Positions 1 through 10,222 of a DNA stretch of 64,000 nt are shown one piece after another. Made by a program: the position numbers and the translations under genes. Position 1 is the first letter of the stretch. The number at the start of each line of letters is the position of its first letter. The stretch is from Clostridioides sp. ES-S-0054-01 (lineage in GTDB: Bacteria; Bacillota; Clostridia; Peptostreptococcales; Peptostreptococcaceae), in the NCBI GenBank assembly GCA_021561035.1, contig CP067346.1, positions 775,001 to 839,000 of the forward strand, in the 5' to 3' direction. The notes under the pieces were generated by a model. It saw nothing but the letters and a program-made list of their open reading frames with translations. It was not told the origin of the DNA and made no database searches.

Positions 1-1
1 T

Positions 2-1063
2 GTTAGATTGTATAGGTTGGATGGAGATGAATTTGCATTCTTTTACCCTATGTGTAATAAAGAAACCATAGAGAAAATATATGAAAAGATACAAATGTAT
101 ACAAATACTCAGCATGAAATTGAATCAAATAAGTACTATTGTACAGTAACTGCAGGAGTTGCTATGTATCCAGAGGATGGAGATAGTTATTTAGATTTAT
201 TTAAACATGCTGATATTGCATTAGATATAGCAAAAATTAGTGGTAAAAATAGAATTAAGTTTTTTTCACAAGAACTTTATGAAAATAAACTAAAGGTAAT
301 TTCCATGCAACAGAAATTGAGAGAATGTGTTGAAAATAATTTTAATGACTTTGAACTATTTTTTCAACCACAGATAAATGCTGTTACAAAAGAGGTCATA
401 GGAGCAGAGGCGCTTTTAAGATGGCATTCAATTACTTATGGAGAAGTATCTCCTATTGAATTTATACCAATACTAGAACAAAGTAATCTAATTGTGCCAG
501 TTGGGAAGTGGGTTATAAAAGAAGCTGTAAAACGGTGTAAAGAATGGCACAAAATAAGTCCAGACTTTAAAATATCTGTAAATGTATCGTATATTCAGTT
601 AAAGGAAGATTTTTTTAGAGATTTTATAGTAGAATGTCTAATAGAGTATCAATTAGAACCTGAATTTTTAATTTTGGAATTAACAGAGAATTGTTGGATA
701 CCAGATGTAAATTTACTAAATGATAAATTTATTAGTTTAAAGAGTATTGGAGTACATATTGCAATAGATGATTTTGGTACAGGGTATTCATCTTTAAATT
801 ATCTTAAAGAACTATCTGTTAACATAATAAAAATTGAAAGAAGTTTTGTTAAAAATATTACATATAATAGCTATGAATATACTTTCCTTGAATATATTAT
901 TAAATTAGCCCATATTATCAATTTAAAAGTTTGTGTTGAGGGTATAGAGTCTTATGAAGAATATGATATAGTAAAGAGATTAGGTGTAGATATTATTCAG
1001 GGGTTTTTATTTGGAAGACCTGTAAGTGCTTCTGAATTTTATAAATTTCAATTATCAAAGTGA
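2..1063 (+). CDS. GGDEF-EAL cyclic-di-GMP phosphodiesterase, 3' part
   Basis: The gene is cut by the left edge of the window; the reading frame is open from base 2. The visible part begins at the GGDEF signature, which reads DGDEF, so the cyclase site is degenerate and may act only as a regulatory domain. A complete EAL domain follows: EALLRW, NVSYIQL, ELTEN, DDFGTGYS and a QGFLFGRP ending. The catalytic acidic residues expected of an active c-di-GMP phosphodiesterase are visible, although the usual IKID is IKIE here. The role is most likely c-di-GMP breakdown in the control of motility, biofilm or toxin genes. Sensor and membrane domains, if any, lie outside the window. Confidence 0.9.
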   Translation, partial: VRLYRLDGDEFAFFYPMCNKETIEKIYEKIQMYTNTQHEIESNKYYCTVTAGVAMYPEDGDSYLDLFKHADIALDIAKISGKNRIKFFSQELYENKLKVISMQQKLRECVENNFNDFELFFQPQINAVTKEVIGAEALLRWHSITYGEVSPIEFIPILEQSNLIVPVGKWVIKEAVKRCKEWHKISPDFKISVNVSYIQLKEDFFRDFIVECLIEYQLEPEFLILELTENCWIPDVNLLNDKFISLKSIGVHIAIDDFGTGYSSLNYLKELSVNIIKIERSFVKNITYNSYEYTFLEYIIKLAHIINLKVCVEGIESYEEYDIVKRLGVDIIQGFLFGRPVSASEFYKFQLSK

Positions 1064-1090
1064 TGGATATAAAATGAGATATATAGTATA

Positions 1091-1141
1091 AAAATAGGGT
1101 AAAGTGGAAGCCTCTTAAAAGTTTACAAAGTACCCTATTTT
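1091..1141 (+). terminator. Hairpin terminator between the EAL gene and pflA
   Basis: An 11-bp perfect inverted repeat (AAAATAGGGTA at 1091-1101, TACCCTATTTT at 1131-1141) with a 29-base loop is followed by a T-rich stretch. It lies between convergent genes, so it may serve both strands. Confidence 0.6.
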
Positions 1142-1170
1142 GTTATGCGTTCTATAAATGTTAATATATG

Positions 1171-1905
1171 CTAACTATTGTATACTTTCACTCCAAATTT
1201 AGAGATTATTTCACTAGCTCTTTTGGCATCTTCCTTAGTAGCATCAGGAACATTTTTTAGTTCATAATCAAGACCTAAATTTTCCCATTTGTGTATTCCC
1301 ATAGAATGGTATGGTAGCAATTCAAATCTTTCCACATTTTTCAATGTAGCTACAAATTGACCTAGTTTTTCTAAATTATCTACATCATCAGTAATGCCAG
1401 GAACTAAAACATGTCTTATCCATACAGGAATATTTCTTGCTTCTAAGTGTCTAGCAAGTTTTAAAGCTTTATCCATGCCAACACCAGTCAAATCAATAGA
1501 TTTTTCTTCAACCATATGTTTTAAATCAAGTAAAACCAAATCAGTATTATCTAAAATTGGGTCTATAGTTTCTATATCTACAAATCCAGATGTATCTAGG
1601 CAAGTGTGTATATCATTTTCTTTTGCTTTTTTAAATAATTCACTTAAAAATTCTGGCTGAAGAGTGGATTCACCGCCAGAGGCAGTTATACCTCCACCAG
1701 AAAACTTCATAAAAGAAGTATACTTAAGAGCATCCGTTATTATTTCGTCAACTGTATATTCTTTTCCTGATTTAATATCCCATGTATCCCTATTATGGCA
1801 GTATTTGCATCTAAGAGGACACCCCTGAAAAAATAATATATATCTTATTCCTGGCCCATCTACAGTACCAAATGTTTCTATAGAATGTATCTTTCCCTTA
1901 ACCAT
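1171..1905 (-). CDS. pflA: Pyruvate formate-lyase activating enzyme
   Basis: Radical SAM enzyme that installs the glycyl radical on pyruvate formate-lyase, using S-adenosylmethionine and a [4Fe-4S] cluster. The cluster motif CxxxCxxC is visible as CPLRCKYC near residue 30, in the typical PflA start HSIETFGTVDGPG. Length 244 aa is normal for the family (about 245). The open frame extends to a GTG at 1914, but an AGGTG ribosome site lies six bases before the ATG at 1905, so I choose that start. It lies downstream of the pyruvate formate-lyase gene on the same strand. C. difficile annotations often call this pair pflD/pflE. Confidence 0.95.
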   Translation of the reverse strand: MVKGKIHSIETFGTVDGPGIRYILFFQGCPLRCKYCHNRDTWDIKSGKEYTVDEIITDALKYTSFMKFSGGGITASGGESTLQPEFLSELFKKAKENDIHTCLDTSGFVDIETIDPILDNTDLVLLDLKHMVEEKSIDLTGVGMDKALKLARHLEARNIPVWIRHVLVPGITDDVDNLEKLGQFVATLKNVERFELLPYHSMGIHKWENLGLDYELKNVPDATKEDAKRASEIISKFGVKVYNS

Positions 1906-1964
1906 AGAGTTCACCTCACAATATATTTTAATAATCTTATCAATAGTTATAATATTTCTCTAAA

Positions 1965-2010
1965 AAAGGCCATCTTATACCAGAAATAATTCAAATATAA
2001 GATAGCCTTT
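1965..2010 (-). terminator. Terminator or attenuator between pflB and pflA
   Basis: A 15-bp stem with one mismatch (arms 1965-1979 and 1996-2010). Read on the minus strand it is followed by TTTTTT. It sits between pflB and pflA, so it probably reduces activase transcription relative to the lyase; it also has a T-rich tail on the plus strand. Confidence 0.65.
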
Positions 2011-2064
2011 TATTTTTATTTTCTACACAGCAGTAATCTTAGCTAAAGTATAAAAATTTAAAAA

Positions 2065-4296
2065 CTAAGCCATTTTACCGTGGAATGTTCTGTTTATAAC
2101 ATCTAATTGTTGCTCTCTAGTTAATTTTATGAAGTTAACAGCATATCCAGATACTCTTATAGTTAATTGTGGATATTCTTCTGGATGTTCCATAGCATCT
2201 TCTAAAGTAGCTCTATCAAATACATTTACATTTAAGTGATGAGCATTTTGAGCGAAGTATCCATCCATCATTGCAGAAAGATTATTTATTCTTTCAGTCA
2301 TGTCTTTTCCTAAAGCAGCAGGTACTATAGAGAAAGTATTAGATATACCATCTTGAGCATGCTCATATGGTAACTTAGCAACTGAAGACAATGAAGCTAA
2401 AGCACCGTTAGTGTCTCTACCATGCATTGGGTTAGCACCAGGAGCAAATGGAGCACCAGCTCTTCTACCATCTGGTGTATTACCAGTTTTCTTACCATAA
2501 ACAACATTTGAAGTTATTGTAAGTATAGATTGAGTTGGATAAGAATTTCTATAAGTTTTATTCTTTCTTATTTTATTCATAAAGCTTTCAACTAACTCTA
2601 CAGCTATACTATCAACTCTATCATCATTGTTTCCGTATTTTGGATAATCTCCTTCTATTTCAAAATCAACAGCTATTCCTTGTTCATTTCTAATAGTTTT
2701 AACCTTAGCATGTTTTATAGCAGATAATGAGTCTGCACAAACTGATAATCCAGCCATACCACAAGCCATAGTTCTAAATATATCTCTATCATGTAACGCC
2801 ATTTCTAATGCTTCATAAGAATATTTATCATGCATATAATGTATTACATTTAAAGTATTTACATATAATGTTGCTAACCAATCAGTGAATGGTTCAAACT
2901 TACTCATAACTTCATCATAATCTAAGTACTCAGAAGTTATAGGCTCAAATCTTGGTCCAACCTGAACACCAGATTTCTCATCTACACCACCATTTATAGC
3001 GTATAATAAAGTTTTAGCTAAGTTAACTCTAGCTCCGAAGAACTGCATTTGCTTACCAATTCTCATTGCAGATACACAACAAGCTATACCATAGTCATCT
3101 CCCCAGTATGGTCTCATTAAATCATCATTTTCATACTGTACTGAACTTGTATCTATAGATACTTTAGAACAGAAGTCTTTAAATCCTTGAGGTAATTTAG
3201 TTGACCATAGAACTGTTAAGTTTGGTTCTGGAGAAGGTCCTAATGTATACAGTGTGTTTAACATTCTAAATGAGTTTTTAGTAACTAATGTTCTACCATC
3301 TATTCCCATACCTCCTATACACTCAGTTACCCAAGTTGGGTCTCCAGAGAATAGGTTGTTGTAATCAGGAGTTCTTAGGAATTTAACCATTCTTAATTTC
3401 ATAACAAAATGGTCCATATACTCTTGTAATTCTTCTTCTGTTACGATTCCAGCTTTTAAATCTCTTTCAAAGTATATATCTAAGAAAGTAGATGTTCTAC
3501 CTAAAGACATAGCAGCACCATTTTGGTCTTTAACAGCACCTAAATAACCGAAGTATAACCATTGTACAGCTTCTTTTGAGTTAGTTGCTGGTTTTGATAT
3601 ATCAAATCCATAAGACTCAGCCATCTTTTTAAGTTCATTTAAAGCTGATATTTGCTCAGTTATTTCTTCTCTTAATCTGATAACCTCTTCATCCATGCAA
3701 GAAACTTCTAATGATTTCTTTTGCTCATTTTTATCTTCTATTAAGGCATCAACACCGTATAGTGCAACTCTTCTGTAGTCACCAATTATTCTACCTCTAC
3801 CATAAGCATCTGGAAGACCTGTTATTATACCAGATTTTCTAGCAGCTCTCATTTCTGGAGTGTAAACATCAAAAACTCCTTGATTGTGTGTTTTTCTGTA
3901 TTTAGTGAATATATCTTTTATTTCTGGGTCTAATTCATATCCAAAAGCATCACATGAATTCTCAACCATTTTGATACCACCATATGGCATAACAGCTCTT
4001 TTTAAAGGGGCATCCGTTTGTAATCCAACTATTGTTTCTAATCCTTTATCTAAATATCCTGGAGCATAAGCAGCTATTCCAGAAATAGTTTTTGTATCAA
4101 CATCTAAAGTACCACCATTTTCTCTTTCTTTTTTAAATAAGACCATTGCTTTGTCCCATAACTTTTTAGTGTTTTCAGTAGCACCAGCTAAGAAAGAGTC
4201 ATTTCCTTCATATGGAGAATAGTTTAATTGTATGAACTCTCTAACATTTATTTCTTTAGTCCATCTTCCTGTTTTAAATCCTTGCCATGCATTCAT
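2065..4296 (-). CDS. pflB: Pyruvate formate-lyase (formate acetyltransferase)
   Basis: Converts pyruvate and CoA to acetyl-CoA and formate in anaerobic metabolism. The 743-residue protein shows the active-site cysteine pair in [10 protein letters not shown] and the C-terminal glycyl-radical motif RVSGYAVNF about 30 residues from the end, both diagnostic of true PFL rather than other glycyl radical enzymes. Length agrees with the family (about 750). An AAGGAGG ribosome site lies about eight bases before the ATG at 4296. The activating enzyme gene follows directly, with a hairpin between them. In C. difficile nomenclature this is often pflD. Confidence 0.97.
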   Translation of the reverse strand: MNAWQGFKTGRWTKEINVREFIQLNYSPYEGNDSFLAGATENTKKLWDKAMVLFKKERENGGTLDVDTKTISGIAAYAPGYLDKGLETIVGLQTDAPLKRAVMPYGGIKMVENSCDAFGYELDPEIKDIFTKYRKTHNQGVFDVYTPEMRAARKSGIITGLPDAYGRGRIIGDYRRVALYGVDALIEDKNEQKKSLEVSCMDEEVIRLREEITEQISALNELKKMAESYGFDISKPATNSKEAVQWLYFGYLGAVKDQNGAAMSLGRTSTFLDIYFERDLKAGIVTEEELQEYMDHFVMKLRMVKFLRTPDYNNLFSGDPTWVTECIGGMGIDGRTLVTKNSFRMLNTLYTLGPSPEPNLTVLWSTKLPQGFKDFCSKVSIDTSSVQYENDDLMRPYWGDDYGIACCVSAMRIGKQMQFFGARVNLAKTLLYAINGGVDEKSGVQVGPRFEPITSEYLDYDEVMSKFEPFTDWLATLYVNTLNVIHYMHDKYSYEALEMALHDRDIFRTMACGMAGLSVCADSLSAIKHAKVKTIRNEQGIAVDFEIEGDYPKYGNNDDRVDSIAVELVESFMNKIRKNKTYRNSYPTQSILTITSNVVYGKKTGNTPDGRRAGAPFAPGANPMHGRDTNGALASLSSVAKLPYEHAQDGISNTFSIVPAALGKDMTERINNLSAMMDGYFAQNAHHLNVNVFDRATLEDAMEHPEEYPQLTIRVSGYAVNFIKLTREQQLDVINRTFHGKMA

Positions 4297-4654
4297 TGAG
4301 TATTTCCTCCTTAGATTTAAATGATAAATAATATTGTTAAAATTAATTTTTATATACTTAATTTATTTTATATATTTTTTTAAAAATATATTTTCTAATA
4401 TAATAATAACATATTCTTCGTATCCTGTATACACAAAAAATAAAAAATTGTCGTTTTTAAGTATAAAACAAATTATATGTTAATAATGTGATGAAATTAT
4501 ACCCATATATAAATAAAATGAAACAAATAAATAACTAATTGAGGAGAGAGTATTTTTTATTTTGGGTTTGGACTAAATAAATTTTATTATAGAAAAAAGA
4601 AAAAGCATACATCTTCACAAATTGAATATTTATTTAATAGGGGGAGGTGATATA
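4297..4654. other. Divergent promoter region pflB / exchanger
   Basis: About 360 bp of very AT-rich DNA between divergent genes. It holds the pflB ribosome site (minus strand, around 4306-4312) and the exchanger ribosome site GGGGGAGGTGA (4640-4650). I see no coding sequence and no clear operator; a TTGTTAA half-site near 4334 lacks the second half needed for a Rex box. Confidence 0.5.
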
Positions 4655-5650
4655 TTGTTTATCACAGTGATATTATTTTTAGTAGGTTTCCTATTAATTA
4701 CTAAAGGCGCAGATATCTTTATAAATTGTACTGTAGAGATAGGTAGAAAAACGAACATATCAGAAATTATACTTGGAGCAACTATTGTTAGTTTTGCGAC
4801 CACATTACCTGAATTTACAGTGTCTCTACTTGCTTCTATTGATGGTCACACTACAATGAGTTTAGGAAATGCAGTTGGTTCTATAATATGTAATACAGGA
4901 TTAGCATTAGGGTTGGTTGTTTTTATAAGTCCATTTAATGTAGATAAAAAAATGTTTTTTTCTAAGTCTTTACTATTAATAGTATCCGTTATAGTTTTAA
5001 TTTTATTGGGTCTAGATGGAGTTATAACAAGAGGGGATTCGTTGTTACTTATAATAATATTAATCTTTTATATGGTTAATAATTATAGAAGTGTCGTTGG
5101 AAAATCAAATACTAAAAATAGAAATATTAAAAATAATACTATTAAAGACACATCTACTAAAAAGGGTAAGAATTATAGAGGTTTTTCTGTATTAGAAATT
5201 GTAAAAATACTATTACTTTTTGCTACAGGTTTGATAATGATGATAATAGGTTCACAAATCCTTATAGAAAGTGGAGTAAAAATAGCGAGTTTTTTAAATA
5301 TACCTCAAGGTATAGTAAGTTTGACTATAATAGCACTTGGAACTTCTCTGCCAGAAATAGTTTCATCAATCACGGCTATAAGAAAAAATCATCATGAAAT
5401 ATCAGTAGGGAATATTTTGGGTGCAAACATATTGAATATAGTGTCAGTAATAGCTGTGTCAGCAATACCAAATAACATACCGATACTATCTCAAAATAGA
5501 AAATTGGATATACCATTTATGATATTATTGCTATTAATAGTAATAATACCAACACTTAAATCGAATAGACTTAGTAGAATACAGGGTATATTGATGTTAT
5601 TCACATATTTTCTGTACATATCAATTTTGTATTTCATGTATATTATTTAA
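4655..5650 (+). CDS. Sodium/calcium exchanger family (CaCA) membrane protein
   Basis: Cation antiporter of the CaCA superfamily (YrbG-like), probably exporting Ca2+ or another cation in exchange for Na+ or H+. The two alpha repeats that define the family are visible: GATIVSFATTLPEFTVS in the N-terminal half and IALGTSLPEIVSS in the C-terminal half, each followed by a GN(A/I)-type segment. About ten hydrophobic stretches flank a central hydrophilic, Lys/Asn-rich loop (roughly residues 140-175). The open frame starts at a TTG at 4622, but a GGGGGAGGTGA ribosome site lies just before the TTG at 4655, so I use that start (331 aa). It stands alone as a transcription unit. Confidence 0.9.
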   Translation: MFITVILFLVGFLLITKGADIFINCTVEIGRKTNISEIILGATIVSFATTLPEFTVSLLASIDGHTTMSLGNAVGSIICNTGLALGLVVFISPFNVDKKMFFSKSLLLIVSVIVLILLGLDGVITRGDSLLLIIILIFYMVNNYRSVVGKSNTKNRNIKNNTIKDTSTKKGKNYRGFSVLEIVKILLLFATGLIMMIIGSQILIESGVKIASFLNIPQGIVSLTIIALGTSLPEIVSSITAIRKNHHEISVGNILGANILNIVSVIAVSAIPNNIPILSQNRKLDIPFMILLLLIVIIPTLKSNRLSRIQGILMLFTYFLYISILYFMYII

Positions 5651-5740
5651 CTATACTGTTTAAAATATTAATTGCAGAATATCCTAAAAAAGTGTATAAT
5701 GGATAGGTTAAGATTAATTGATAACGGAGAGGAATAATAT

Positions 5741-7354
5741 ATGAATATAACAAAGTTTGAAGATTTACCAATAAGTGAGGGAATAAAAAAAGCAATAGCT
5801 GAAATGGGGTTTGAAGAACCATCTCCTATACAAGCACAGTCTATACCTGCGATTTTGTCAGGTAAAGACGTTATAGGACAAGCTCAAACTGGTACGGGAA
5901 AAACAGCCGCTTTTAGTATACCTATACTAGAAACAATAGACCCAAATAATAGAAGTTTACAAGCTGTAGTACTTTGCCCAACAAGAGAGCTTGCAATACA
6001 AGTATCAACAGAAATAAGAAAATTAGCTAAATATTCGCACGGAATAAAGACATTACCTATATATGGTGGTCAGCCAATAGATAGACAAATAAAATCTCTA
6101 AAGAGTGGTGTGCAAGTTGTGATAGGTACACCAGGACGTACAATAGACCATATAAATCGTAAAACATTAAAAATGGATAATGTAAAAATGATTATATTAG
6201 ATGAAGCAGACGAAATGCTAGATATGGGATTTAGAGAAGATATAGAAATGATTTTAAGTAAGATTCCAGAAGAAAGACAAACAACTTTCTTTTCAGCTAC
6301 TATGCCAAGAGGTATTTTGGAATTAACTAAGAGATATCAAAAAGACCCAGAACATATAAAAGTTGTTAGAAAAGAACTTACAGTTTCAAATACAAAGCAA
6401 TATTATATAGAAACTAGGTCATCAAATAAATTAGAAGTATTATGTAGATTAGTTGATGTATATGACCCTAAATTATCTGTTGTTTTCTGTAATACTAAGA
6501 GAAAAGCAGATGAATTGGTAGGAGATTTACAGGCAAGAGGATATTTTGCAGATGCATTACATGGTGATTTAAAGCAGACTCAAAGAGATATAGTAATGGA
6601 TAAGTTTAGAAATGGTACAATAGATATACTTGTTGCTACTGATGTTGCAGCTAGAGGTATAGATGTTGATGATGTTGAATGTGTATTCAATTATGATTTA
6701 CCACAAGATGAAGAGTATTATGTTCATAGAATTGGTAGAACTGGTCGTGCTGGTAGAGAAGGTATGTCGTTTACTTTTGTATTTGGAAAAGAAATGAGAA
6801 AGATGAAAGATATAGAAAGATATACTAAATCTAAATTAATAAAACATAACATACCAACAATAACTGATGTTGAAGAGAAAAAAGTAGGTACTTTCTTTGC
6901 ACAAGTTAAACAAACTATAGAAGAAGGTCATTTAACTAAACAATTACAATGGTTAGAAAGTTTCTGTAATGATGAAGACTATGCAATGGTTGACATAGCT
7001 GCTGCACTTGTGAAGCTATCTCTAGGCGAAGAAATGAAGGAAGAAATCATAGAAGAAAAACCTAGAAGAGAGCGTGGAGATAGAAAAGGTGGTACTGGTG
7101 CTAAAGATGGTATGATTAGATTATTTATCAATATTGGTAGAAATCAAAGAGTACAAGCAAAAGATATAGTTGGTGCTATAGCTGGAGAAGTTGGAATACC
7201 AGGTAAAGTGGTAGGAACTATAGATATATATGATAAGTATACTTTTGTTGAAATACCTAAAAAAGATGCAAAAACAGTAATTGAAAAGATGAAAGATATT
7301 AAGATAAAAGGTAATAAGATTAATATAGAAAAAGCAAATAAAAAGAAAAAATAG
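5741..7354 (+). CDS. DEAD-box ATP-dependent RNA helicase
   Basis: RNA unwinding enzyme of the DEAD family, likely acting in ribosome assembly or mRNA turnover, especially in the cold. Motifs in order: Q motif, AQTGTGKT (residues 48-55), PTRELA, TPGR, DEAD (154-157), SAT, and HRIGRTGRAGR. After the two RecA domains comes a Lys/Glu/Arg-rich linker (about 435-455) and then a DbpA-type RNA-binding domain (GMIRLFINIGRNQ to the end), with a lysine-rich tail. The 537-residue length fits DbpA/CshA-like proteins. The ribosome site is GGAGAGG before ATG 5741. It could be called DeaD or DbpA; the sequence does not decide. Confidence 0.95.
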   Translation: MNITKFEDLPISEGIKKAIAEMGFEEPSPIQAQSIPAILSGKDVIGQAQTGTGKTAAFSIPILETIDPNNRSLQAVVLCPTRELAIQVSTEIRKLAKYSHGIKTLPIYGGQPIDRQIKSLKSGVQVVIGTPGRTIDHINRKTLKMDNVKMIILDEADEMLDMGFREDIEMILSKIPEERQTTFFSATMPRGILELTKRYQKDPEHIKVVRKELTVSNTKQYYIETRSSNKLEVLCRLVDVYDPKLSVVFCNTKRKADELVGDLQARGYFADALHGDLKQTQRDIVMDKFRNGTIDILVATDVAARGIDVDDVECVFNYDLPQDEEYYVHRIGRTGRAGREGMSFTFVFGKEMRKMKDIERYTKSKLIKHNIPTITDVEEKKVGTFFAQVKQTIEEGHLTKQLQWLESFCNDEDYAMVDIAAALVKLSLGEEMKEEIIEEKPRRERGDRKGGTGAKDGMIRLFINIGRNQRVQAKDIVGAIAGEVGIPGKVVGTIDIYDKYTFVEIPKKDAKTVIEKMKDIKIKGNKINIEKANKKKK

Positions 7355-7769
7355 TGTATAGCATACAAAAATATAATTAGAAAATAAATATATAAAATAA
7401 TATAATATATTGAATATTTAAAAAGCCTGATGTGTTTTCAAAACAGATAGTAGATAATCTGTAAGAGTTAACAGCATAAGGCTTTTATTGTTTTATATAA
7501 TATTATTGTGATTAGTATTTTAAAATTAATTTATAAATAGATTCAATGTACAAAAAATAATATATTAAAAATATATAATTAAATAAAAGTTAATATATGA
7601 TTTTCATTTGAGAATAGAATTTAATATACTAATTTATAATTTTTCACATTGTTGTGAAAAAATGAATATTAGTTCCTCTTTTTCAAATCTAATTTGAAAA
7701 AGAGAATATTAATTATCTATATAGTTTAGATTATAATAAGAAATGTAAGATAACAAAGGGGAGAAAAAG
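7355..7769. other. Intergenic region with two hairpins before the sorbitol regulator
   Basis: 415 bp without a gene. After the helicase terminator it holds two close palindromes: arms 7640-7648 and 7653-7661 (TTTTTCACA/TGTGAAAAA) and a perfect 13-bp arm pair 7676-7688 and 7692-7704 with a 3-base loop. Neither has a T-run that would make a classic terminator, so they could be operators or leader structures for the downstream regulator. Confidence 0.5.
7421..7492 (+). terminator. Terminator after the helicase gene
   Basis: Outer arms AAAAGCCT (7421-7428) and AGGCTTTT (7479-7486) enclose a second small hairpin (ACAGAT 7443-7448, ATCTGT 7457-7462). A T-rich tail follows. The long structured loop makes it more than a minimal terminator. 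Confidence 0.6.
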
Positions 7770-9755
7770 ATGTCAATGACTTATATGGACCCTAGGGTTT
7801 TTTTGATTTTAGAAATGGTGTTGAAAGAAGACACAAATACTCTAGAACAATTTTCAAATGTTCTAGGTGTCAGTACTAGGACTATCAGAAACTATATAAA
7901 CCAGATTAATCGAGAATTAAAAGATGATATTGCTAAAATAGTTAAAAATGAAAAAGGTGCATATAGTATAAGAATTGGGAATGAAAGTAAATTAATTGAG
8001 ATTGTAAATTTTAATAGAGGAAAGCCATCAAATTTTATAAATTTAAATTCACCTGATGAAAGAATAAATTATGTTCTTGATATTTTAACTATGACTAACA
8101 ATCCAATTACTATAGATGATTTGGCTGAAGAGATATGTATAGGAAGAACAACATTAATAAGGGATTTAAAAAAGGCAGACAGAATTTTAGCTGAATACGA
8201 TTTAGAATTGAAAAGGAAACCAAATATAGGCATGATTTTAGTTGGTGAAGAAATGGATATAAGGTTGCTAGTCCTTGATAGGTTGTATGAAAATTATATT
8301 GATATATTGGAAAACGTTAATCACATAAGTTTAGTTAAAGATTATGATATTGAATGTCTTAGAAATGAATTAAAAAAGTTATTTAAAAAAGAAGAACTCT
8401 ACATAACAGAACAGGTCTTAAAGGATGTTGAAAGATATATGATAATATCTGTTTTAAGAAATCTAAATGGATATAAGTTTGAAAAGATTGATAAGAGATT
8501 TGAAGTAATAAGATGTTCAGATGAATATATTTTGGGACTAAAACTCAAGTCTTTACTAGAAAAGATATTTAATATAATTTTAAATGAAAAAGAAACCATA
8601 TTTTTGACAATGCCATTAATAGGTAGAAAAGCCCCTAGTACAAAATTAGCACTTAGCAGTATAAAGATAAATGATAGTGTAAAAGAAGTTGTAGATGAAG
8701 TAACTAGTTTTTTATTGGAGACCTCTGGAATTGATTTTAAGGAAGATAAAAAGCTTATAGAGAATTTGGAGTATCACTTGTATTTCGCACTTAATAGAAT
8801 GAGATTCAATATAAGAGTAAAAAATCCACTATTACAAGAAATAAAGAAAAGATATACATTTCCATATAGTGTCGCAAAGATAGCTGCAATGATAATTGAA
8901 GAAAAGTTTGACTTGAAAATATGTGACCATGAAATAGGATATATAGCATTACACTTTGGAAGTTATTTTGAAAAAAATTCAAGAAAAGTTCTAAATGTAA
9001 ATAGAGTAGCTGTTGTTTGTGGAACAGGTCTTGGGACTGCACAACTCATTAGAATAAAGATAGGAAAAATACTTGGAGAAAGTGTAGAAGTAAATACTTT
9101 TTCTGATATAGAAGCTAAAGCCAATTTAGATTTATTAAAGTACTATGATTTAGTATTTACAACAGTAGATTTTAAGACAGATTTAGATGTTCCAGTTTTT
9201 AGAGTAAATGCGTTATTTAACGAAGAAAGTATAAAGAAAGAGATAGAAAATGCAATACTTTTGAAAAATAGTATAAATTTTAAGTCTATAAAAAAGATTG
9301 AAAAAAATATCCCTTTTATAGGTAAGTTGATTGAAGAGGATAAGTTCTTCATATTGAATAAGGACACATTTATGGAAAATTTAGAAGAGATGTTAGAAAA
9401 GCTAGTACATAAAGGAATTGTTGATATCGAGTTTAAAGAAAATGTATTAAAAAGGGAAAAGAAATCTTCAACAGCATTAGACAATTATATAGCATTACCT
9501 CACTCAGTTAGTACTAATGAAGAAAACCTTTATCTAGCGTTTGGGATATTAGAAAAAACAGTAGTTTGGGATACAAAGGAAGTTAGAATAATAATATTGA
9601 TGATAATTCCAGATAAGAATGTGGGTAGTACAGACCTGATAATAAAAAGCTATGAAGAAGTACTTGAAGTAGGGAGAAATAAGAAAATGGTAGAAGAACT
9701 TGCTAGGGTAAAATCATTTGATGAATTTTATGAAATAATTACCAAGAGGAGGTAA
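7770..9755 (+). CDS. PRD-containing transcriptional activator of the sorbitol PTS operon
   Basis: Phosphorylation-controlled transcription activator. The 661-residue protein has N-terminal helix-turn-helix domains (VSTRTIRNYINQINREL near residue 35; a second at about 105-135), two PRD domains in the middle (roughly 180-400), an EIIB-like domain with Cys417 in VVCGTGLGTAQ, and a C-terminal EIIA domain of the mannitol/fructose type with His578 in ALPHSV. The frame is directly followed, after four bases, by gutM and then by srlA-E-B-D, so its inferred job is to sense sorbitol PTS flux and activate that operon. The start has a GGGGAG ribosome site. Confidence 0.92.
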   Translation: MSMTYMDPRVFLILEMVLKEDTNTLEQFSNVLGVSTRTIRNYINQINRELKDDIAKIVKNEKGAYSIRIGNESKLIEIVNFNRGKPSNFINLNSPDERINYVLDILTMTNNPITIDDLAEEICIGRTTLIRDLKKADRILAEYDLELKRKPNIGMILVGEEMDIRLLVLDRLYENYIDILENVNHISLVKDYDIECLRNELKKLFKKEELYITEQVLKDVERYMIISVLRNLNGYKFEKIDKRFEVIRCSDEYILGLKLKSLLEKIFNIILNEKETIFLTMPLIGRKAPSTKLALSSIKINDSVKEVVDEVTSFLLETSGIDFKEDKKLIENLEYHLYFALNRMRFNIRVKNPLLQEIKKRYTFPYSVAKIAAMIIEEKFDLKICDHEIGYIALHFGSYFEKNSRKVLNVNRVAVVCGTGLGTAQLIRIKIGKILGESVEVNTFSDIEAKANLDLLKYYDLVFTTVDFKTDLDVPVFRVNALFNEESIKKEIENAILLKNSINFKSIKKIEKNIPFIGKLIEEDKFFILNKDTFMENLEEMLEKLVHKGIVDIEFKENVLKREKKSSTALDNYIALPHSVSTNEENLYLAFGILEKTVVWDTKEVRIIILMIIPDKNVGSTDLIIKSYEEVLEVGRNKKMVEELARVKSFDEFYEIITKRR

Positions 9756-9759
9756 TAAT

Positions 9760-10194
9760 ATGGACCCAGTAATTTTTATTATAGTATCACTTATTATAGT
9801 TTATTTATTAAATATATTCCTTGGATACTTACAACTTAAAGATTTTAATAAGAATTATATTGAACTAAAAAGAAAAGGAAGAGTGGCAATAGGTAGAAAA
9901 AAAGGAAGAATTTCATCTGGTGTAATTGTGTTGATACTTATAAATGATGATGGTGTGATTGTTGAGACTAGAAAAATGCAAGGTGTTACAGTATTGGCAA
10001 GAGTAAAGCCATTTGAAGGTTTGGTAGGAAAGAACTTAAGGTACATAGACAAATCAGATTTAATTGTTTACAATAAACTACTTAAAAAAGCAATACTAGA
10101 TGCAGTCAAACAGTACATAACATTTGAGAAAAATAAATGTGAAGATACAAATAATCTTAGTACTGATGAAGAATTTAAGATGGAAGTAATTTAA
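9760..10194 (+). CDS. gutM: Glucitol operon activator GutM
   Basis: Small membrane-anchored activator protein of the GutM/SrlM family, a positive regulator of glucitol operons in enterobacteria and clostridia. One N-terminal membrane helix (about residues 3-23) is followed by a basic segment and the family region GRKKGRISSGVIVLILIND. Length 144 aa is slightly longer than E. coli SrlM (about 119). The AGGAGG ribosome site lies inside the end of the preceding regulator gene, and the four-base gap suggests translational coupling. The mechanism in Gram-positives is not established. Confidence 0.88.
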   Translation: MDPVIFIIVSLIIVYLLNIFLGYLQLKDFNKNYIELKRKGRVAIGRKKGRISSGVIVLILINDDGVIVETRKMQGVTVLARVKPFEGLVGKNLRYIDKSDLIVYNKLLKKAILDAVKQYITFEKNKCEDTNNLSTDEEFKMEVI

Positions 10195-10222
10195 AAAAAT
10201 ATATTTATAAGGAGGAGTTAAT

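Noticed and set aside
1394-1660. Plus-strand frame opposite pflA
   Set aside because: Antisense shadow of a certain gene; composition is not protein-like.
4330-4350. Rex box before pflB
   Set aside because: TTGTTAA is present but the second half (TTAACAA) is missing at the needed spacing.
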